Source: CAYXFZ01 sp964464385 | GTDB taxonomy: Bacteria > Planctomycetota > UBA1135 | DNA: 20,349 bases | Direction: 5' to 3' | NCBI GenBank assembly: GCA_964464385.1 | Contig: CAYXFZ010000041.1 | Coordinates: forward strand, 1 to 20,349 | In this document: positions 8,678-15,181 of the stretch, one piece after another | How the letters are laid out: each line of letters begins with the position of its first letter | How positions within the stretch are numbered: the stretch's first letter is position 1 | Position numbers and translations under genes: made by a program | The notes under the pieces: model-generated | What the model was told of the DNA's origin: nothing | What the model saw: the letters and a program-made list of their open reading frames with translations, nothing else | The model's database searches: none

Positions 8678-11147
8678 ACTTTGCGGCCGAGTCCCCGGAA
8701 ATCGAAACTCGAAGTCCACCCGTAAGGCGTATTTCCGCCCATTCTTTTGGAATCTTGAGTTCGGCGTCTTTGCCGACCTTGAAAACGCCGCCGCCATCGG
8801 GCCTCATGAGGACTTGAAAGTCAAATTTTTGCGTTGGCGGTAGGCGGCGACTGCGCGGATTACCCCATTCGAGTACTTGTCGTCCTTGGCTTTCCAAATC
8901 ATAGGTCACGTTGACTTCGTAGAGGAAAATAGCGGCGCCATTTCGGAAGGAAATGGAAGATTGAGGATTGTTCGACGACGTAACGCCAAGATCGATGCGG
9001 GCAGATCCCTCGCCATCTACTGTGACGGAGCCCTGGATATCAAAGGGTGGTTCGAGTCTGCGCAAGGACTGTCGCTTCATGGATGCATAGGTAACCCGCT
9101 TTTCTGGGGCGAAGATCAACAGACTGTCATCGCTCATTTGTTGCACTCGACCCGGGACTTGAGTGATGGACCCTCTTGGAAAGGCCGTGAGCCAAAGCCG
9201 GAGGTCCAGATTTGATTCGGCCTGAATTTCGCGAACCTTCGCTTGCACTTGGCCATGAAGAATTCCGGTGGCACGATTGATGTGGGAGGCGTGGAGGAGG
9301 GCCAAGACAGGGTGGCCCTTGGCGATTGCGCGATCCATTTCTTTAAGAATGGAGTCGAAGGCCTTGCGAGTGGGGAGACAAAACAAATCGACAAGACTCT
9401 CCGCGTTGTGTTCGTTCAACCAATCTTCAGCGGCTTGGATTGCCTCGACGTCTCCCTCTTTCAGGGAAGTTTCCCAGTTTCTCAGCATCCAGTAGGCGGC
9501 TTCGTCGGATTGCTCGGCCCCAGCGTTGGCCAACGCCAAGATTCGAAAGGATTCGCCATCATTCGGGCGTTTGTCATCGGCTTGTTCGGCGGCAATCCCG
9601 GCCCGCTCCCAGTCGTCGATTGCAAGGTAACCCCGGGCTCGGGCCAAGAGAACATCGGCCAATTCAGGGCCGGCCTTGGATTCCTGCACCAAGACTCGAG
9701 TGAATCTCCGCCAGCGATTTTCGAAGGCGTCCCAGTCGGGGATTTCTGGATCCGCCACTTCCTCCACAAAATATTTTTTGGCAAGATCCAATGGGGTCGG
9801 GCCATTTCTTTTGGGCTTCTTCGTGTAGTAATTGAGATATTTTTGGTAGGCATCGTAATAAACCAATTTGCCGGCGGGAATCACATGTGGCAAGTCGTCC
9901 CCGGTGGTCGAGGAGAGTCGAGAGTCATTTTCCTCGTAATTGAGCAGGAAATAAACCAAGGCCCAGCCGTAGGAATACATACTTCCGGGGTAGGAGCCTC
10001 GTCCCGGATAACTGATTACCTCGGCGATGGAATGGCGAGATGACCCAGAGTCAATGGACTCCCATTCGCGAACGCGAAGTGCCGCAGGTTTGTTTTTTAC
10101 GATTGTGCCATCCGACTTGAGTTCACACCCCTCGAAAAAGGAGGCGGTTCCTTCATTCAGCCAAGTCGGCGGGTCCACCTTGGTTTTTGCTGTGGTCTTG
10201 AGGTGCATGAACTGGTGGCTGGCTTCGTGGAAAAGAGTTCTCCACAAATCGTCACGAGTAATGCCGAATTCTTTGTCTTGAAAGGCGGCAACCGTCATTT
10301 CCTTTTGGTAAAACCAACCCAAGACTCCCGTGGAAAGGCTTCCACCCAATTCTTCGTGGCAGTATTTGTCAAAATCGGAGCGCTTCTTGTGGATGGCCAA
10401 GGTGACACGCGGAGATTTTTTGCGGTATTCGTAAACCTTGCGATAAAATCGGGCCATGTCCTCCATGACAACGGAGACTGTTTCGAAAAACTCGTAGTCG
10501 AGGTTGGTGACGATCTGGTAGTGTCGCGTTTTGCGATCAAAAGCATTTTCCCAATCGGAGTGTTTTTCGTCCTGCCGCTGGATCCNNNNNNNNNNAGAAG
10601 AGCGTCGTCGGACTCGCTCGGCGACAAAGGCGCCGCCGGAAAGCATGTCACCTGCGCGGTTCGCAAGTTTGTCGTATTCCTTGCCGAGCTTGGCGTCGGC
10701 AGGGTCGTAATCCACGAGGCGCCCAATCACATGACCTGCGGACCGGTACAGGCGATCACGAGCGACCATGACGGCGGCTTCGGTAGCCGAGGATTTCCAT
10801 TCCGCAAGAATGGGTTCGTCGGCATTCCAGGAGGGGGCAATGGAGTCCAAGCGGGAGGCGATAGTGGCCGCCTTGCCCATCTCGCCCCCGAATCGAAAGG
10901 ACCAGTAGAGCCACTTGCCCCACCGGAGTTGGGCCTCGCGGTCTTGCTTGGCCTCGGCGACATCAAACAAGATCTGGTATCCCGTGTTCGAAAAGGGGTG
11001 CTCGGCCAGGACATGCATGGCCACACCCTGGGCCTCCTCAACCTTGCCGCTCCGAAGGAGTTCTTGAGCCTTATCAAAGGGATCGGCAGGAGGGGCCGAA
11101 AGGGACAGCGGGAGAAGGAGGAGCAGGCTGCGGACAAGGATGTTCAT
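8616..11147 (-). CDS. Secreted DUF1570-like gluzincin metallopeptidase (gene contains an assembly gap)
   Basis: A protein of about 843 residues starting MNILVRSLLLLLPLSLS, a signal peptide of about 18 residues. The open frame runs further upstream to 11453, but that part lies inside the protease gene. Residues about 20-190 are helical and TPR-like. The peptidase domain has LFHEASHQF (HExxH at about residues 307-311) and WLNEG about 20 residues later. This HEXXH-X20-E spacing is typical of gluzincins and resembles DUF1570 proteins. Helical repeats follow (residues about 480-680), then a C-terminal beta-sandwich-like domain (about 720-830) ending SDIQVRAQHPFW. Ten Ns at 10586-10595 fall inside the gene; both flanks read in one frame as written. 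It lies 53 nt after the trypsin-like protease gene on the same strand. The substrate is unknown; an extracytoplasmic location is inferred. Confidence 0.85.
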   Translation of the reverse strand: MNILVRSLLLLLPLSLSAPPADPFDKAQELLRSGKVEEAQGVAMHVLAEHPFSNTGYQILFDVAEAKQDREAQLRWGKWLYWSFRFGGEMGKAATIASRLDSIAPSWNADEPILAEWKSSATEAAVMVARDRLYRSAGHVIGRLVDYDPADAKLGKEYDKLANRAGDMLSGGAFVAERVRRRSSXXXXIQRQDEKHSDWENAFDRKTRHYQIVTNLDYEFFETVSVVMEDMARFYRKVYEYRKKSPRVTLAIHKKRSDFDKYCHEELGGSLSTGVLGWFYQKEMTVAAFQDKEFGITRDDLWRTLFHEASHQFMHLKTTAKTKVDPPTWLNEGTASFFEGCELKSDGTIVKNKPAALRVREWESIDSGSSRHSIAEVISYPGRGSYPGSMYSYGWALVYFLLNYEENDSRLSSTTGDDLPHVIPAGKLVYYDAYQKYLNYYTKKPKRNGPTPLDLAKKYFVEEVADPEIPDWDAFENRWRRFTRVLVQESKAGPELADVLLARARGYLAIDDWERAGIAAEQADDKRPNDGESFRILALANAGAEQSDEAAYWMLRNWETSLKEGDVEAIQAAEDWLNEHNAESLVDLFCLPTRKAFDSILKEMDRAIAKGHPVLALLHASHINRATGILHGQVQAKVREIQAESNLDLRLWLTAFPRGSITQVPGRVQQMSDDSLLIFAPEKRVTYASMKRQSLRRLEPPFDIQGSVTVDGEGSARIDLGVTSSNNPQSSISFRNGAAIFLYEVNVTYDLESQGRQVLEWGNPRSRRLPPTQKFDFQVLMRPDGGGVFKVGKDAELKIPKEWAEIRLTGGLRVSISGDSAAKFSDIQVRAQHPFWPIEKKED
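10586..10595. other. Ten-N assembly gap
   Basis: A run of exactly ten undetermined bases between GGATCC and AGAAG, inside the metallopeptidase gene. A round number of Ns usually marks a scaffold join of unknown length, so residue numbers downstream in that protein are approximate. Confidence 0.98.
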
Positions 11148-11169
11148 TGGATCGGACTCTTTCGACGGC

Positions 11170-11175
11170 AGTATA
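11170..11175 (-). promoter_or_regulatory. Possible -10 box before the metallopeptidase gene
   Basis: TATACT on the minus strand (5 of 6 matches to TATAAT) lies 22 nt before the ATG, in the 53-nt gap after the protease gene. The -35 region is poor. It could allow separate transcription of the metallopeptidase gene. Confidence 0.35.
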
Positions 11176-11200
11176 GGCCGAAAGCCGATCTGCGGAATTC

Positions 11201-12319
11201 CTATTCGCTTTCCGATCGAGAGGACGCTTGGGCCACAGAGGCCCGGTTCGGAAGGAGAAAGCCGTAGTTTTCTTCCTCCAACCATTGGTGAATCACGTCC
11301 AGCGGCACAGCCAAGCCCATATGGGTAATGACCTGGGGGCGGAAAGTACCGTGGGTGTAGATTTTGGCGAAAATGCCAATGAGTTCGCGACTTTCTTCCA
11401 GGAAGACGCCGCCACCGGAGTTGCCGAAGTAGGCAGGGCTGGAAATCATCCACAGGGGCTGGCCACCCAATTCCCAGGAAGTCCGGGTGATTTCACCGCG
11501 CGTGGCCTGCGCTGCGGTACCCAGAGGACAACCGACTGTGTAGATCGGCTGAAAGGGTTCGACCCGATCCATGCGGGCCAAGGGAGCGATTCTTGCCCCG
11601 GGACCCAAATCCCGTTCGTCATCGATGCGCAGGAGAGCAAGGTCGTTGGCCTCGTCGTGGGCCACCATCCGCGCTTCGATCACCAGCTCCACGCCGTCAA
11701 TTTCGAAAAAGGCATCCAAGGCCAGCCTTTCCTCACCTTCGCTGGCATCCGTTTCCCCCAAAATGTCTCGAACGACGTGGTAACTCGTCAGAGCCCACCA
11801 GCTTTGCTGTACCGCCGTCCGGCTACATTCGACCAGGACCGCACTGCCGACAGCATCATCCCCGGCAAGTTGAAAGACCGGGGAAAGGATGTCCCGTTGC
11901 AAGGCGCGCCGCCTCAGGTCTGGGTCGCGCCTTTCGGCTTGCCGCGCGTAAGCGGCCTCGCGCAGAACAAAATCCTGGCGAAGTTGGGCCAATTCGTCAT
12001 GCAAAATATGGCGACCGGTCCCCTCGGCGGCGATTTCGTTCTCGAGACGTTGCAGGTTGGTCGCTTTGTCTTGGGCATCTTGGAGTTGTTGGTCCAATTC
12101 CATTCCCAGCCGTTGGTGACTTTTCTGGAGTTGGGAAAGAGCGGAGTGGAGTGCAAGGACTTCCCGCTCGCGCATTTCCTGATTGGCCTCAAAGTCCTGC
12201 CAAGCAGGGAGCCAAGCCAGCCCCACGGCAACCGCCGGGAGGATCCCCAGGGCGGCTGCGCCCCACAACCGAAGGAACCCCCCGGATGGAGCCTGTTTTG
12301 CTGGGCGGAATGCAGTCAT
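11201..12319 (-). CDS. Membrane-anchored trypsin-like serine protease (DegP/S1C-like) with coiled coil
   Basis: A 372-residue protein. Residues about 17-38 form one transmembrane anchor (LWGAAALGILPAVAVGLAW). Residues about 45-135 are a charged, Leu- and Gln-rich coiled coil. The chymotrypsin-fold domain follows with a complete triad: His181 (ALTSYHVV), Asp226 (NDLALLRI) and Ser301 (GNSGGGVF). TVGCPLG and a C-terminal GLAVPLDVIHQWLEE match HtrA/DegP-type proteases. No PDZ domain follows, unlike classical DegP. The coiled coil probably oligomerises or spaces the catalytic domain from the membrane on the periplasmic side. It precedes the metallopeptidase gene on the same strand, suggesting a linked envelope proteolysis role (inference). 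An AGG lies 3 nt before the ATG. Confidence 0.9.
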   Translation of the reverse strand: MTAFRPAKQAPSGGFLRLWGAAALGILPAVAVGLAWLPAWQDFEANQEMREREVLALHSALSQLQKSHQRLGMELDQQLQDAQDKATNLQRLENEIAAEGTGRHILHDELAQLRQDFVLREAAYARQAERRDPDLRRRALQRDILSPVFQLAGDDAVGSAVLVECSRTAVQQSWWALTSYHVVRDILGETDASEGEERLALDAFFEIDGVELVIEARMVAHDEANDLALLRIDDERDLGPGARIAPLARMDRVEPFQPIYTVGCPLGTAAQATRGEITRTSWELGGQPLWMISSPAYFGNSGGGVFLEESRELIGIFAKIYTHGTFRPQVITHMGLAVPLDVIHQWLEEENYGFLLPNRASVAQASSRSESE

Positions 12320-12372
12320 AGCCTGATTTCATCGGCGTTTTTGGGGGTTGAAGTTGAGGGCGTTTCTAGTCC

Positions 12373-12413
12373 AAACGGCCCCTATTGCACAGAATCCGGC
12401 CTAAACGGCCCCT
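12373..12413. repeat. Two 11-bp direct repeats spaced by 30 bp
   Basis: AAACGGCCCCT occurs at 12373-12383 and again at 12403-12413. The period of 30 is close to three helical turns, which would put both copies on one face of the DNA. The second copy runs into the palindrome. Confidence 0.8.
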
Positions 12414-12430
12414 TTTGGGACCAAAAGGGG
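12409..12430. repeat. Perfect 10-bp-arm palindrome before ribBA
   Basis: CCCCTTTTGG, GA, CCAAAAGGGG: two exactly complementary 10-bp arms with a 2-bp centre, ending 27 nt before the ribBA ATG. The tight centre suits a dimeric DNA-binding protein better than an RNA hairpin. Operator function is inferred. Confidence 0.8.
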
Positions 12431-12444
12431 TAGAATTTGGGGCC

Positions 12445-12450
12445 TAAGAT
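12445..12450 (+). promoter_or_regulatory. TANNNT hexamer 7 nt before ribBA
   Basis: TAAGAT ends 7 nt before the ribBA ATG at 12458, and TAGAAT lies 8 nt further upstream. No Shine-Dalgarno is visible. If TAAGAT is the -10 box, the mRNA would start at the ATG and the palindrome would overlap the -35/spacer region. Confidence 0.35.
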
Positions 12451-12457
12451 CCCTGTC

Positions 12458-13696
12458 ATGCTCTACGAATCTGTTGAAGAAGCCCTGGAGGACTACCGTT
12501 CTGGCCGAATGGTGATCCTGGTGGATGATCCACGGCGTGAAAATGAGGGGGATCTGGTCTGTGCCGCCGAGTCCGTGACTGCGGAAACCATCAATTTCAT
12601 GCGGAAGGAGGGTGGCGGTCTGATTTGTTTGGCACTGGACGGCCCCATTTGCGAGCGTTTGCACCTTCGACCGCAGGTGGCAGAAAATACTTCCAGCATG
12701 GGGACTGCATTTCTCGAATCCATCGAGGCCCGAGAAGGCGTGACCACGGGGATTTCCGCTGCTGATCGTGCCCATACCATTCGCACTGCTGCCGCGTCCA
12801 CGTCAACAGCGCATGATTTGGTTCGGCCTGGCCATATTTTTCCCTTGCGGGCTAGGGACGGTGGCGTCCTCGTGCGGCCAGGACAAACCGAGGGCTCGGT
12901 GGATCTGTCGCGCCTCGCCGGAATGGAGCCTGCTGCAGTGATTTGCGAAATCATGAATGAAGATGGAAGTATGGCTCGCATGGGTGATTTGGAGGAGTTT
13001 GCCAAGCGATACGGCTTGAAAATTCTCACCATTGAGGCCCTGATTGAGCATCGTCGCCGGCGGGAAGTCTTGGTAGAACGACGCGTTCAAGATGTCCGTC
13101 TGCCCACTTCTCTGGGCGATTTCCGCATCCATTTGTTTCGCGCGACCACGGATCACAAGGAGCATATCGCTTTGACCTATGGTTGGCCGGACGCCCCGGC
13201 GGAAGGAGTGGCTTATGAGCGCAACGAAGCGGCCGTCACCGTGCGTGTCCATTCCGAATGCATGACGGGTGATTTGTTTGGCAGTCTCCGTTGCGACTGT
13301 GGGCCGCAATTACAAGCGGCCATGCGTGCCGTAGTTGAGGCGGGTTGTGGAGTGATTCTCTACATACGTCAGGAGGGTCGAGGCATCGGCTTGGAGAACA
13401 AGCTGCACGCCTATCACTTGCAGGATCAGGGGCATGACACCGTCGAGGCAAACGAAAAACTGGGTTTGCCCCCTGACATGCGGGAATACGGCATTGGGGC
13501 CCAGATTTTGCACAACCTCGGGGTGCGAAAGATGCGTCTGTTGACCAACAATCCCAAAAAATTGGCCGGCCTCAAGGGCTACGGATTGGCCATTGAAGAG
13601 CAGGTGCCGCTGAAAACCACCCCTCAAGAGCACAATATTGGCTATTTGCGGGCCAAGCGGGATAAACTTGGCCACCTGCTCTCTGAGTTGGATTGA
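12458..13696 (+). CDS. ribBA: Bifunctional 3,4-dihydroxy-2-butanone-4-phosphate synthase / GTP cyclohydrolase II
   Basis: RibBA supplies both riboflavin precursors: RibB converts ribulose-5-phosphate to dihydroxybutanone phosphate, and RibA opens GTP. I chose ATG 12458 because it gives the standard RibB N-terminus (MLYESVEEALEDYRSG); the TTG at 12437 is less likely. The protein has 412 residues. The RibB domain (about 1-200) has DDPRRENEGDL, TTGISAADRAHTI and RPGHIFPLRA (His126). The motif normally written GHTEA is GQTEG, with Gln143 replacing the conserved His. The RibA domain (about 205-412) has RVHSECMTGDLFGSLRCDCGPQL with zinc ligands Cys268, Cys279 and Cys281, then RQEGRGIGL and LLTNNPKK, all intact. 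RibA activity is therefore well supported and RibB activity is uncertain. The gene stands alone; no other rib gene is in the window. Confidence 0.95.
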   Translation: MLYESVEEALEDYRSGRMVILVDDPRRENEGDLVCAAESVTAETINFMRKEGGGLICLALDGPICERLHLRPQVAENTSSMGTAFLESIEAREGVTTGISAADRAHTIRTAAASTSTAHDLVRPGHIFPLRARDGGVLVRPGQTEGSVDLSRLAGMEPAAVICEIMNEDGSMARMGDLEEFAKRYGLKILTIEALIEHRRRREVLVERRVQDVRLPTSLGDFRIHLFRATTDHKEHIALTYGWPDAPAEGVAYERNEAAVTVRVHSECMTGDLFGSLRCDCGPQLQAAMRAVVEAGCGVILYIRQEGRGIGLENKLHAYHLQDQGHDTVEANEKLGLPPDMREYGIGAQILHNLGVRKMRLLTNNPKKLAGLKGYGLAIEEQVPLKTTPQEHNIGYLRAKRDKLGHLLSELD

Positions 13697-13703
13697 GGCC
13701 TGA

Positions 13704-13740
13704 GGCGGTCCTTTCGGGGAAGAAAGCCCGAATTCCCGCC
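13704..13740 (+). terminator. Stem-loop after ribBA
   Basis: Nested inverted repeats: GGCGG (13704-13708) with CCGCC (13736-13740), and TTCGGG (13713-13718) with CCCGAA (13727-13732), around an 8-nt loop. It starts 8 nt after the ribBA stop. There is no T run after it, so it may be a factor-dependent terminator or simply a structured spacer before the sigma factor gene. Confidence 0.4.
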
Positions 13741-13751
13741 GTCTCAAGTCC

Positions 13752-14354
13752 GTGACCTCGGCTCATTCCATGGCTCGTTCTACTCCTGGCCCCCGGCCCA
13801 CGCCGGATTCTGCCCCTGCTCCCGGTTCTGCCGAGAGCCTGGAGACTCTGTTCCGGGAATATGCCCCCAAGGTCTACGGTTTGGCCCGGCGTTGTGGATT
13901 GGATGCGACTGAGGCCGAAGACGGAGTCCAAGAAGTGTTTCTCAAGGTGCAGCGTCGGATTGACACCTTTCGCGGAGAAGCGCGCTTGTCCACTTGGTTG
14001 TATCAGGTTGCCCTGCGGACCTTGCTGGACCATCGCCGTCGCGTCGTTCGTAACCGACGGGACGGCCATTTTCCAACCCTTGCGGAAGGCCGGGCCGAAA
14101 ACGAAATTCCGGCTAACGGTCTGGGTCCTGCAGCTGAGGCATCGCGCCAGGAACGCAAAACCTTGGTGCGCGATTGCTTGGACCGCTTGCCCCAGAAGTA
14201 TCGCGAGGTTTTGACACTACGTGAATTGGAGGGCTTGTCCTATCGCGACATCGCCCGAATTTTAGATACTGCCCAAGGAACTGTGGAATCCAGAATCTTC
14301 CGCGCCCGGCAACGATTGGCGCAAGAACTCTCCAAGATGGAGGAAAGTCTGTGA
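13752..14354 (+). CDS. ECF-type RNA polymerase sigma factor (RpoE-like)
   Basis: A 200-residue sigma-70 family protein with only regions 2 and 4, as in extracytoplasmic-function sigma factors. Region 2 (about 29-98) includes SLETLFREYAPKVYGLARR, AEDGVQEVFLKVQ and FRGEARLSTWLYQVALRTLLDHRRR. Region 4 (about 138-196) includes LPQKYREVLTLRELEGLSYRDIARIL and GTVESRIFRARQRL, a helix-turn-helix for -35 recognition. The N-terminal 25 residues are Pro- and Ala-rich and probably disordered. GTG 13752 and ATG 13770 are both possible starts. The stop overlaps the next start in GTGA, giving tight coupling to the anti-sigma gene. ECF factors usually autoregulate their own operon, but I could not identify a matching promoter upstream. 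Confidence 0.93.
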   Translation: MTSAHSMARSTPGPRPTPDSAPAPGSAESLETLFREYAPKVYGLARRCGLDATEAEDGVQEVFLKVQRRIDTFRGEARLSTWLYQVALRTLLDHRRRVVRNRRDGHFPTLAEGRAENEIPANGLGPAAEASRQERKTLVRDCLDRLPQKYREVLTLRELEGLSYRDIARILDTAQGTVESRIFRARQRLAQELSKMEESL

Positions 14355-14785
14355 ATCAACCCTGTCATGATTGGGGACCTCGGGTCAGCGCTTGGTTTGA
14401 CGATGAATCGTCGGCCATGGACGGACGGGAAATCCGCGCCCACTTGCTCGACTGCCCCCCTTGCCGCTCCGCCCTGCACTCTTGGCGCGAGCAACGCCAG
14501 CAACTGCAGACTTTGCAGCCCGAGCCTCTGGCCACCTCGGATTTGGATCGGATGGTTTACCGATTTGAAGATGGCTTGGCCGGCGAAATTCGACGTACGG
14601 ATTTAGCCCTCCGCAGTTGGTCTATGGCGGCAGGCGTCTTGTTGCTCTTGGGTCTGGGGATGTTGGCTTGGCGTTCCGACTCGGCCTTGTCGACCACGGC
14701 GTCCGCCAGTTCCCCGCGCGAAATCGACCGCGCCGTTCAGGAAGTTTTGGATCGGCCCGCGTCCTTGTCGGCACCTTCTCATTGA
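14351..14785 (+). CDS. Membrane-bound zinc-binding anti-sigma factor (ZAS type)
   Basis: A 144-residue protein beginning at a GTG that overlaps the sigma factor stop codon (GTGA). The N-terminal cytoplasmic part has the ZAS zinc motif HLLDCPPC (His31, Cys35, Cys38, Hx3Cx2C) preceded by SAWFDDESS, as in anti-sigma factors that bind ECF sigmas. A single transmembrane segment lies at about residues 88-107 (SWSMAAGVLLLLGLGMLAW). Only about 37 residues follow in the periplasm. It is predicted to hold the neighbouring sigma factor inactive until an envelope signal releases it. The short outer part suggests that sensing depends on a partner, perhaps the next gene. Confidence 0.85.
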   Translation: MNQPCHDWGPRVSAWFDDESSAMDGREIRAHLLDCPPCRSALHSWREQRQQLQTLQPEPLATSDLDRMVYRFEDGLAGEIRRTDLALRSWSMAAGVLLLLGLGMLAWRSDSALSTTASASSPREIDRAVQEVLDRPASLSAPSH

Positions 14786-14788
14786 CCC

Positions 14789-15169
14789 GTGCGCAGAGTT
14801 CTCTTTGCTGCTGTTCTGACGTTTCTTGCAGGTGCTATTTTTGGTTGGTTGGCTGCCGGTGGGGGCGATGCCCAAACTTCAGCATCTCTAGAGCCGGATC
14901 TTCGAGATTGGTCCTCGGCCATCAGCATGGCATTGGCCCTGGAGGAAGATCAAATTGCCGATCTGCAGGTCGTGCTTGCCTACTACGGGCGGGAGCGGCG
15001 GCGCCTTTTGGATGCACAGCGGGCCCAAATCGAACCCCAGCTGGGTGATTTGGATCGGCGATTTCAATCCCTGATTCGGGATCGGCTCTTGGATCCCAAG
15101 AGACGGATTCTCATGGAACAGATGGAAGATCCCTTGGTCATCCTGGTCGCCGACCCCTCCCCCCGCTAA
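14789..15169 (+). CDS. Membrane-anchored Spy/CpxP/CnrX-like small helical protein
   Basis: A 126-residue protein starting at a GTG 3 nt after the anti-sigma stop. One N-terminal transmembrane or signal segment is visible (residues about 4-22), with an Ala- and Gly-rich end. The rest is a charged helical region with the pattern 'LALEEDQIADLQVVLAYYGRE' followed by 'RDRLLDPKRRILMEQ'. This resembles the two-helix repeats of Spy/CpxP and the heavy-metal sensor CnrX, in which an L-x-x-x-Q motif is followed by LTPEQR. The similarity is weak and by eye only. Between an anti-sigma factor and secretion genes, it is a good candidate for a periplasmic sensor or chaperone acting on the anti-sigma factor. 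Confidence 0.6.
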   Translation: MRRVLFAAVLTFLAGAIFGWLAAGGGDAQTSASLEPDLRDWSSAISMALALEEDQIADLQVVLAYYGRERRRLLDAQRAQIEPQLGDLDRRFQSLIRDRLLDPKRRILMEQMEDPLVILVADPSPR

Positions 15170-15172
15170 CCT

Positions 15173-15177
15173 GAGGA
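15173..15177 (+). promoter_or_regulatory. Shine-Dalgarno of the GspL-like gene
   Basis: GAGGA lies 4 nt before the ATG at 15182. It is one of the few good purine-rich ribosome sites in the window and supports this start. A TAACCT hexamer, partly made of the upstream stop codon, lies directly before it. Confidence 0.5.
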
Positions 15178-15181
15178 CCTC

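Larger units (their letters stand above)
12320..12457. promoter_or_regulatory. Divergent regulatory region upstream of ribBA with repeats and a palindrome
   Basis: A 138-nt spacer between the divergent protease and ribBA genes. It holds an 11-bp direct repeat (AAACGGCCCCT at 12373-12383 and 12403-12413, period exactly 30) and a perfect palindrome at 12409-12430. TAGAAT (12431-12436) and TAAGAT (12445-12450, 7 nt before the ribBA ATG) are -10-like. GGGGCC at 12439-12444 can pair with either GGCCCC copy. The conserved FMN-riboswitch core is not visible. Confidence 0.6.

Noticed and set aside
11148..11453. N-terminal extension of the metallopeptidase frame
   Set aside because: The extra 102 codons lie mostly inside the trypsin-like protease gene and encode no signal peptide, whereas the ATG at 11147 begins a clear one.
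12320..12457. FMN riboswitch upstream of ribBA
   Set aside because: The conserved RFN core segments are not present, and the spacer is probably too short to hold the full aptamer along with the promoter.
12437..12457. TTG start for ribBA
   Set aside because: The ATG at 12458 gives the conserved RibB N-terminus and the extra residues have no counterpart in the family.
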